Assembly: GCA_021796315.1 (NCBI GenBank)
Contig: JAJYOH010000469.1
Span: 1-5,036 of the forward strand
Direction: 5' to 3'
Source of the DNA: Chloroflexota bacterium
GTDB lineage: Bacteria > Chloroflexota > Anaerolineae > Anaerolineales > Villigracilaceae
DNA length: 5,036 nt
Shown here: positions 1 through 4,634 of the stretch, piece after piece
Layout: each line of letters begins with the position of its first letter
How positions within the stretch are numbered: the stretch's first letter is position 1
Notes under the pieces: generated by a model
Told to the model about the DNA's origin: nothing
The model's database searches: none
The model's input: the letters and a program-made list of their open reading frames with translations, nothing else
Program-made: the position numbers and the translations under genes

Positions 1-34
1 CGCTTGGTGCGGGAAAAGTGACGGACTTTTCCGG
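1..34 (+). repeat. Out-of-frame copy of part of Ig-like module B
   Basis: Bases 1-28 are identical to 980-1007, and 32 of 34 bases match 980-1013. Read in frame 3 it encodes LGAGKVTDFSG, the end of an Ig-like module, but that frame stops at a TAG near 72-74, while the downstream protein continues in frame 1. Either a frameshift lies between about 34 and 58 or the sequence is joined wrongly here. Confidence 0.8.
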
Positions 35-2358
35 CTGGACCGGCAGGCTCCCCAGATGTCGCAATCAGTTTTAGCAATTGGCCCAACACTACTTCAATAA
101 ATACGGGCGATTATATTGAACTTGATGTTAGTACTGTTGGCAAAAATGCAATATCGCTTGGCTTTGATTACAGAGCAACATCCGCTGGTCCAGGTACCCT
201 TGAATTATATTATTCAATAGATGGGACAAACTTTAATTCATCTGGCCTAACCATTTCTTTGCTAAAAGATTCATCTTGGCATTCATCAAAGTTTGACCTA
301 AGTTCAATAGCTACGTTAAACAATAATCCCAATGCCAAGTTCGAGCTTTATGGATACAACACCGGAAGCACCAGTAGTAATGGCACGTTGAGTCTGGATA
401 ATGTTGTCTTGTATTGCACGCCTCAAGTAACAATTGATCAAGACCCTGCACAGGCAGATCCGGCTAGCGCTGTACCCGTAAATTTTGCAGTTGCATTTTC
501 TCAGCCCATCAATGTCAGTACCTTCACAGCTTCTGATATTACCCAAAATGGCACAGCACCAGGAGTCACATGGAGCATCACAGATTCAGGTAATCATATG
601 AACTTCACCTTGTCTGCCACGACACTTACAGGGAATGGAACCATAATACCATCCATCGCTGCAGGTACAGTGACAGATTCAGATGGTTATGGCAATGCTG
701 CAAGCACAAGTGTTGATAACACAGTTACCTATAACGATACTACTCCTCCCACTGTCACTATCAATAAAGCATTGACTCAGGCTAGCCCGACAAGTGTATT
801 GCCCATCAATTTTTCGGTTGCATTTTTTGAACCTATTAATACTGGTACATTCACAGTAGATGATATTAACCAAACTGGTACGGCAACTGGTATCACATGG
901 AGTATCACAGATTCCGGCGATCATACGAACTTCACGTTGTCTGCCACGGCAGTTAATACTGCGGGAACATTGATCCCCTCGCTTGGTGCGGGAAAAGTGA
1001 CGGACTTGGCCGGTAATAATAATGCTGCCAGTACCAGTACAGATAACACGGTTACATTCACTGTATGCACAACATACCCTTATCATAGCCTGCTCATCAA
1101 CGAAGTCGCCTGGATGGGAACCAAAGATTCTTCATCAGATGAATGGCTTGAATTATATAATCCCAGCGCCTGTACAATGGACTTAACCAATGGCTGGTCA
1201 CTGGTTGGTACGAATTATTATTACAGTTCAGGCAACTTTACGATCACATTTCCAGCTGACTCATCAGGGAACCATGTCGTTATCGCACCCGGCGGCTATT
1301 TGGTGATAGCCGTTAAACCTGGGGTTTTCCAGTCAACATCAATAACATTTACTCCTTTTTATGCAAGTAACTTGTATCTTTACAATTCTTACCAAACTTT
1401 GAAATTGATTAGTCCGGCTAGCTCTTTGGTGGATACAGCTAATTATTTGGGCAACTATTCCTGGCCGGCAGGCTCGGCCTCTCCGAACTACGCCAGCATG
1501 GAACGCTATGGTCAGGCTGATGATGGCCCTGCAGCCTGGGTTACGTTCGCTGGTCCAACCGGGGCATCTGCGCCGCCTGCGCAGAATGTCAAAAGTCGAT
1601 ATGGTAACTACTATATTCAGGGCTCACCCGGAGGTCCGAACTGGGCTTACAATGTAGCCACCATCACACCCTCTCCCGTTCCAACTGCCACAACAAAGCC
1701 CAAAATACCAACCCCGATTCCTCCAACGCCCTTCGCACACGTGGTCATCAACGAATTCCTGCCGCGCGCCGGTTTCGACTGGAATAACGATGGCGCGGTG
1801 GATGTCAACGATGAGTTCATCGAGATCGAAAACCTCGGCCCGATCAACGTCAACTTGAGCGGCTGGAAATTAAGCGACGACCCGAACATCGGCGGCAAGA
1901 CATTTGCCTTGCCGAGTCAAACGCTCAAGCCGGGACAGCGCGCCGTCTATTATGGATCGACCACGCATATTCTGCTGGTGGATAGCGGCGACACGATCCG
2001 CCTGATCAATGCGCGCGGCGTCATCGTGGATGCGCGCGGCTACGGCGTGGTCAAATATCCCGACCAGTCTCATTGCCGCATCCCTGACGGCGATGGGTAC
2101 TGGCAACTGGCCTGCTTCCCAACCCCCGGCAACGAGAATGTACTGACAGGCGCCATTCCTGCTGCGCCCCCGGCGGTTAAAGTAAACCAACCGGCGCCCT
2201 GTCTGCTGCCCGATACAACCCCGCTGGAATTTCGCCTGGCAGTGTGCAGTCCCTTCGGCGCGGATATTTGGAACCGCAAATATTGGGATAATCCAGCCGG
2301 GCAAAAACAGTTCATTGTTCCCGACCCGTTCAGTAAAGGCGAAGTAATCGTTGAATAA
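22..2358 (+). CDS. Large secreted/surface protein with Ig-like modules and two lamin-tail domains (5' partial)
   Basis: The frame is open from base 22 to the TAA at 2356-2358, and an in-frame TGA sits at 19-21. A TTG at 259 could be called as the start, but codons 58-258 already encode conserved-looking beta-sandwich sequence that runs on to DNVVLYC near 418, so the true start lies upstream of the window. Domains in order: a jelly-roll-like module (about 58-420); two Ig-like modules (424-735, 751-1062); lamin-tail domain 1 (about 1090-1650, opening LLINEVAWMG, with EWLELYNP and a WPAGSASPN motif); a Pro/Thr linker (1660-1737); lamin-tail domain 2 (1738-2140, opening VVINEFLP, with an EF-hand-type loop); and a tail ending in PDPFSKGEVIVE. 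No LPXTG or C-terminal membrane helix is visible. Lamin-tail proteins of this kind are usually extracellular, in adhesion or nuclease-associated contexts; no enzymatic domain is seen here. The function is unknown. Identification of the domains is confident, the 5' end is not. Confidence 0.85.
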   Translation, partial: RTFPAGPAGSPDVAISFSNWPNTTSINTGDYIELDVSTVGKNAISLGFDYRATSAGPGTLELYYSIDGTNFNSSGLTISLLKDSSWHSSKFDLSSIATLNNNPNAKFELYGYNTGSTSSNGTLSLDNVVLYCTPQVTIDQDPAQADPASAVPVNFAVAFSQPINVSTFTASDITQNGTAPGVTWSITDSGNHMNFTLSATTLTGNGTIIPSIAAGTVTDSDGYGNAASTSVDNTVTYNDTTPPTVTINKALTQASPTSVLPINFSVAFFEPINTGTFTVDDINQTGTATGITWSITDSGDHTNFTLSATAVNTAGTLIPSLGAGKVTDLAGNNNAASTSTDNTVTFTVCTTYPYHSLLINEVAWMGTKDSSSDEWLELYNPSACTMDLTNGWSLVGTNYYYSSGNFTITFPADSSGNHVVIAPGGYLVIAVKPGVFQSTSITFTPFYASNLYLYNSYQTLKLISPASSLVDTANYLGNYSWPAGSASPNYASMERYGQADDGPAAWVTFAGPTGASAPPAQNVKSRYGNYYIQGSPGGPNWAYNVATITPSPVPTATTKPKIPTPIPPTPFAHVVINEFLPRAGFDWNNDGAVDVNDEFIEIENLGPINVNLSGWKLSDDPNIGGKTFALPSQTLKPGQRAVYYGSTTHILLVDSGDTIRLINARGVIVDARGYGVVKYPDQSHCRIPDGDGYWQLACFPTPGNENVLTGAIPAAPPAVKVNQPAPCLLPDTTPLEFRLAVCSPFGADIWNRKYWDNPAGQKQFIVPDPFSKGEVIVE
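424..735 (+). repeat. Ig-like module A (tandem protein repeat)
   Basis: This stretch encodes a module of about 104 residues running from VTIDQDPAQADPAS to DNTVTYN. It shares with the next module the landmarks VTI, a PxNFxVAF strand, DI.Q.GTA, TWSITDSG, FTLSAT, VTD and AASTS.DNTVT. This is a recognisable bacterial Ig-like repeat of the type strung together in secreted proteins. The two copies are clearly homologous in protein but only moderately similar in DNA, so this duplication is not recent. Confidence 0.8.
751..1062 (+). repeat. Ig-like module B (tandem protein repeat)
   Basis: This is the second tandem copy, from TVTINKALTQASPTS to DNTVTFT, with the same landmarks as module A and a TTPP-type junction between them. 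Its SLGAGKVTD segment is the one duplicated almost exactly at the left edge of the window. It is followed directly by the first lamin-tail domain. Confidence 0.8.
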
Positions 2359-2387
2359 AAATTACCACCACATAAATTATTGGTGGG

Positions 2388-2516
2388 GTCATTGCGAGCG
2401 CTGGTCGAGCAGCGAAGTGTATCGAGACCAAGCGAAGCAATCTCCTGTTACCAGGTGATGTTTAGCAAAAGCAACCGAAAGATTGCTTCGAGCGAAAGAA
2501 CGCCGCTCTCAATGAC
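2388..2516. repeat. Nested-palindrome repeat, copy 1 (REP/MITE-like, 129 bp)
   Basis: The outer ends GTCATTGCGAGCG (2388-2400) and CGCTCTCAATGAC (2504-2516) are inverted repeats matching at 12 of 13 positions. Inside, CGAAGCAATCT (2433-2443) and AGATTGCTTCG (2480-2490) are a perfect 11-bp inverted repeat around a 36-nt loop. The left arm holds a further small TGGTC...GACCA palindrome (2402-2430). There is no coding capacity beyond a chance reading frame and no obvious target-site duplication. A second copy with the same architecture lies at 3304-3415. It begins 29 bases after the stop of the lamin-tail gene. Confidence 0.8.
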
Positions 2517-2534
2517 ATTGCATAGTGATGAATC

Positions 2535-2567
2535 AAAAACGAGCGGCAATGCCGCTCGTTTTTTTTT
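2535..2567. terminator. Bidirectional rho-independent terminator
   Basis: An 8-bp GC-rich stem, CGAGCGGC (2540-2547) with GCCGCTCG (2551-2558), has a 3-nt AAT loop. It is flanked by A5 on the left and T9 on the right, which extend the stem by about 5 A-T pairs. It lies between the convergent lamin-tail gene (+) and kinase gene (-), so it can end transcription from both sides. It is 18 bases past the kinase stop. Confidence 0.9.
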
Positions 2568-2585
2568 GCGCTTCAAAAGCATTAT

Positions 2586-3251
2586 CTAATCGCTGATCGC
2601 TCTTGCAACTTCCTCCGGCTCGAAGACAACTTCCTCGTTGCCGGTCAACTTCTCTTCCACCTTTGCCACGATCAATTTCAAATGTCCCGAATGCGCCACA
2701 TAATCCAGGTCATCCGCGGGCACGGTCAGCACCGGGCACAACACAAAGTTCTCGATCCAGGTTTCGTAGAGATCGTTCAGGCTTTGCAAATATTCGGGCG
2801 TGATGGTCCGCTCGTAGTCCCGGCCCCGATTCGAAATCCGGTTCATCAGGGTCGGCGCCGAGGCGCGCAGATAGATCACAAGGTCCGGCGGCGGCAGGAA
2901 TTGAACGGCGGTTTCATACAACTCCCGGTAGGTTGCATAATCACGCGGCTGGATGTGTCCCTGCAGGAATAGATTCTGTGCGAAGATTTCGGCATCTTCA
3001 TACACACTGCGATCCTGAATGACCGATGTGGGATGCATGCTTAGCTCATTGTGCGAGCGCAGTCGGCGGGTCAGAAAGAAGACCTGCGAGTGGAACGACC
3101 AGGCGTCCATGTTTTTATAAAAATCTGCCAGGTAGGGATTTTCGGCAACGGGTTCGTAGAATGGTTCCCATCCCAACTGTTTGCACAACATTCCCACCAG
3201 CGTGGATTTTCCCACGCCGATATTGCCAGCCACAGCGACGAATTTTTTCAT
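2586..3251 (-). CDS. Deoxynucleoside kinase (dAK/dGK/dCK family)
   Basis: Predicted to phosphorylate deoxyribonucleosides to the 5'-monophosphate with ATP or another NTP, the first step of cytosolic deoxynucleoside salvage. The 221-residue protein matches the length of short bacterial dGK/dAK enzymes. Visible motifs: P-loop GNIGVGKST (9-17); FYEP with the likely catalytic base E33; HSQ with Q56, a likely base-contacting residue; DRS (80-82) followed by YEDAEIFAQ; and an Arg-rich LID, NRISNRGRDYER (137-148). All key residues of the family appear present; which base is preferred cannot be read from sequence. The start is the ATG at 3251, because GGAGGG (3260-3255) lies 3 nt upstream and MKKFVAVAGNIGVGKST is the usual N-terminus. 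A longer frame to 3410 merely reads through the repeat. The gene stands alone between two terminators; a weak TTGATT/TTTATT-like promoter may lie within 3262-3300. Confidence 0.93.
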   Translation of the reverse strand: MKKFVAVAGNIGVGKSTLVGMLCKQLGWEPFYEPVAENPYLADFYKNMDAWSFHSQVFFLTRRLRSHNELSMHPTSVIQDRSVYEDAEIFAQNLFLQGHIQPRDYATYRELYETAVQFLPPPDLVIYLRASAPTLMNRISNRGRDYERTITPEYLQSLNDLYETWIENFVLCPVLTVPADDLDYVAHSGHLKLIVAKVEEKLTGNEEVVFEPEEVARAISD

Positions 3252-3254
3252 CTG

Positions 3255-3260
3255 CCCTCC
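3255..3260 (-). promoter_or_regulatory. Ribosome binding site of the kinase gene
   Basis: On the minus strand GGAGGG stands 3 nt before the ATG at 3251. It decides this start over the upstream in-frame ATG at 3410, which lies inside the repeat and has no such site. Confidence 0.75.
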
Positions 3261-3303
3261 ATCAAAAATAAAATTGAGGCCCATCCAAAATCCAATCAAC
3301 TCA

Positions 3304-3415
3304 CGTCTTTGCGAGCCGCGTACTTCCCTGCACTTGCACGCAGGACAAGTGTGCGGCGAAGCAATCTCCCCGCAAAAGCGGAGATTGCTTCGGGAAGACC
3401 GCCCTCGCAACGACG
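3304..3415. repeat. Nested-palindrome repeat, copy 2 (REP/MITE-like, 112 bp)
   Basis: The outer ends CGTCTTTGCGAG (3304-3315) and CTCGCAACGACG (3404-3415) are inverted repeats matching at 11 of 12 positions. The core repeat CGAAGCAATCT (3357-3367) and AGATTGCTTCG (3382-3392) is identical to that of copy 1. Here the loop is short: a 2-nt bulge, then CCGC-AAAA-GCGG, giving a very stable hairpin (3357-3392). The left arm holds a CCTGC...GCAGG mini-hairpin (3327-3344). The long arm is on the left in both copies, so they are in direct orientation around the kinase gene. Confidence 0.8.
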
Positions 3416-3451
3416 TTGAAATTTTTGTTTTTGAACCTGGTTGGCACTCTC

Positions 3452-3483
3452 AAAAATTGAAGCGACCAGGCCGGTCGCATCAA
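3452..3483 (-). terminator. Rho-independent terminator of the DsbA-like gene
   Basis: On the minus strand a stem TTGA-T-GCGACC / GGTCGC-T-TCAA (one T-T mismatch) with a 5-nt loop (3468-3472) is followed by a T5 run (3456-3452). It begins 3 bases after the stop codon of the DsbA-like gene and separates that gene from the kinase gene. Confidence 0.75.
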
Positions 3484-3486
3484 TGG

Positions 3487-4290
3487 TTAATTGGGAATCT
3501 GTCCGGCGAGTTCCTTATCGATGATCTGCTTGAATGCGTCAAGCGGCTGGGCGCCGACAACGGCCAGCCCGTTTATAAAAAAGGTCGGAGTGGAGTTCAC
3601 GCCCAGGTTCTGTGCGAAGTCGCTGTTGTCTTGAACGTACTTCTGGTATTTGTGAGTGGACACGCAGTCATTGAACCTGGTCATATCCAGGCCAAGCTCC
3701 TGTGCATATTGTTTATAAACATCATCGCCCAGGTTCTCGCTGCTGAACAGTTTATCGTGATAAGGCCAGAAGGCATTTTGTTCGTTGGCGCATTGAGCGG
3801 CCTCGGCGGCGGGAAAGGCATTGGGATGGATGGATGTCAACGGGAAGTCACGATACACGATGCGGATCTTGCCCGGATACGCGGCGAGCAATGGCTGGTA
3901 CGTTTGCTGTTGCCACTGTCGGCAGTAGGGGCATTGGAAATCGCTGAACTCAACGATCGTGATGGGCGCATTGGCCGGACCCAGGCTGGGGAATCCATCG
4001 GTGGGAACCTTGTAGCGGACATATTGCGGAGTGGGCGTATCAATAGGCGCCTGCGCTACGGGGCCGGACGGTTGAGCGGCCACCGTTATCACGGCCGGCG
4101 TCCGCCCCCAGGCCAGATAACCGATAAGAATACCGACTGCAAAGGCCAGCGCTACGAGTACCGCATAAAAATGGGTGGCCTTGAAGGAAAAGGTTTCTTC
4201 TTCCCTGACCTTGACCGGTTCGGCGACTGGCTCAGGAGGCAGCGCCTCTGCTGGAGGAGTTTTTGCTTTAGTTTTCGTTTTAGTTGGCAT
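3487..4290 (-). CDS. Membrane-anchored DsbA-like thiol-disulfide oxidoreductase (thioredoxin fold)
   Basis: Predicted extracytoplasmic thiol-disulfide oxidoreductase. Counting from the ATG at 4290 (267 residues): a Lys/Pro/Glu-rich cytoplasmic N-terminus (1-38); one transmembrane anchor (about 40-62); a Pro/Thr-rich spacer (64-95); then a DsbA/Thioredoxin_4-type domain with the redox motif CPYC (120-123, in EFSDFQCPYC) and the cis-proline loop NSTPTFFING (P235). A second cysteine pair, C167 and C209, is common in this subfamily. The domain is complete. Whether it oxidises, isomerises or reduces substrates cannot be decided, and no DsbB or VKOR partner is in the window. An ATG three codons earlier (4299) is possible, but it overlaps the -10 element, so 4290 is preferred. 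The gene has its own promoter and terminator and is therefore monocistronic. Confidence 0.93.
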   Translation of the reverse strand: MPTKTKTKAKTPPAEALPPEPVAEPVKVREEETFSFKATHFYAVLVALAFAVGILIGYLAWGRTPAVITVAAQPSGPVAQAPIDTPTPQYVRYKVPTDGFPSLGPANAPITIVEFSDFQCPYCRQWQQQTYQPLLAAYPGKIRIVYRDFPLTSIHPNAFPAAEAAQCANEQNAFWPYHDKLFSSENLGDDVYKQYAQELGLDMTRFNDCVSTHKYQKYVQDNSDFAQNLGVNSTPTFFINGLAVVGAQPLDAFKQIIDKELAGQIPN

Positions 4291-4297
4291 ACGGCGC

Positions 4298-4306
4298 ATT
4301 ATATCA
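4298..4306 (-). promoter_or_regulatory. Extended -10 promoter of the DsbA-like gene (likely leaderless)
   Basis: On the minus strand the sequence TGATATAAT is a perfect extended -10 element (TGn + TATAAT). Transcription would begin about 7 nt downstream, at 4291-4290, exactly at the ATG at 4290. No Shine-Dalgarno sequence precedes that ATG and no good -35 lies upstream, both consistent with an extended -10, leaderless transcript. Confidence 0.65.
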
Positions 4307-4360
4307 TGTGGAACGGATCGGGAATTCCACCGTATATCCTAGTGTTCGAATATATGGAAT

Positions 4361-4365
4361 GGAGG
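4361..4365 (+). promoter_or_regulatory. Ribosome binding site of the small membrane protein
   Basis: GGAGG lies 5 nt before the GTG at 4371. This spacing is ideal for that GTG, and it rules against the in-frame ATG at 4359, which overlaps the GGAGG. Confidence 0.75.
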
Positions 4366-4370
4366 TTCTT

Positions 4371-4598
4371 GTGCATACACATCACAGACAACATGTCCCC
4401 TGGTTCCTGTGGCCGTTTGTGGCACTCTGGCGTCTTATCGCAACCATCGTCGGCCTGACGGGACGTTTCGTAGCCATGGTGCTGGGCTTGGTCTTTATTA
4501 TCGTTGGCGTGATCGTCAGCCTGACGGTGGTTGGGGCGATCATCGGAATTCCAATGGCGATCATTGGTCTGCTGCTCTTCCTGAAGGGCATCTTCTAA
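4371..4598 (+). CDS. Small two-helix membrane protein of unknown function, His-rich N-terminus
   Basis: A protein of 75 residues with a GTG start chosen from the GGAGG spacing. The N-terminus MHTHHRQH has four histidines in eight residues. It is followed by an aromatic, amphipathic stretch, WFLWPFVALWRL (11-22), then a long hydrophobic region that can form two membrane helices (about 33-50 and 52-71, with a Gly-Ile-Pro kink near 59-61), ending LKGIF. There are almost no charged residues after position 32. I do not recognise the family with certainty. Size and layout resemble small conserved membrane proteins of Chloroflexota and Actinobacteria; a holin-like label would be a guess. It is divergent from the DsbA-like gene (80 bp between starts) and convergent with the msrQ-like gene. 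It is supported as a real gene by its RBS, its coherent membrane topology and a terminator abutting its stop. Confidence 0.8.
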   Translation: MHTHHRQHVPWFLWPFVALWRLIATIVGLTGRFVAMVLGLVFIIVGVIVSLTVVGAIIGIPMAIIGLLLFLKGIF

Positions 4599-4634
4599 AA
4601 AGGAACGGCGACTTTCCAGTCGCCGTTCCTTTTT
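4597..4634. terminator. Bidirectional terminator between convergent genes
   Basis: A perfect 12-bp stem, GGAACGGCGACT (4602-4613) with AGTCGCCGTTCC (4618-4629), has a TTCC loop. It is extended by five A-T pairs from A5 (4597-4601) and T7 (4630-4636). The A run overlaps the TAA of the small membrane gene (4596-4598), and the T run runs into the stop of the msrQ-like gene (4635-4637). The hairpin is effectively the whole intergenic region and works in both directions. Confidence 0.93.

Noticed and set aside
259..261. TTG at 259 as the start of the lamin-tail protein
   Set aside because: The same frame encodes domain-like sequence for at least 65 codons upstream, and there is no convincing ribosome binding site; the codon falls inside a beta-sandwich module.
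316..1086. Minus-strand open frames within the lamin-tail gene
   Set aside because: They have no ribosome binding sites and no recognisable domains, and their apparent repetition only mirrors the two Ig-like modules on the + strand.
2365..2386. CCACCA...TGGTGG hairpin just after the lamin-tail gene
   Set aside because: It has only 6 bp around a 10-nt loop and no T tract. It is too weak to call a terminator; the strong one at 2535-2567 serves this end.
2380..2589. A 69-codon open frame on the + strand
   Set aside because: It spans the nested-palindrome repeat and the terminator, has no ribosome binding site, and its sequence is explained entirely by those elements.
3262..3300. A sigma-70 promoter for the kinase (TTGATT or TTGGAT with TTTATT)
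   Set aside because: The matches are weak (4 of 6 or fewer) in an AT-rich stretch, so it is mentioned as possible but not annotated.
3252..3410. N-terminal extension of the deoxynucleoside kinase
   Set aside because: The extension translates the repeat element and spacer. The ATG at 3251 has GGAGGG upstream and starts directly with the family's P-loop strand.
2388..3415. CRISPR array or insertion sequence
   Set aside because: There are only two dispersed palindromic copies with no regular spacers, no transposase and no clear target-site duplications.
3181..4458. A 425-codon open frame on the + strand
   Set aside because: It lies antisense to the DsbA-like gene and runs through a repeat and two terminators or promoters. 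Its translation has no family signature, while the opposite strand encodes a complete CPYC thioredoxin-fold protein.
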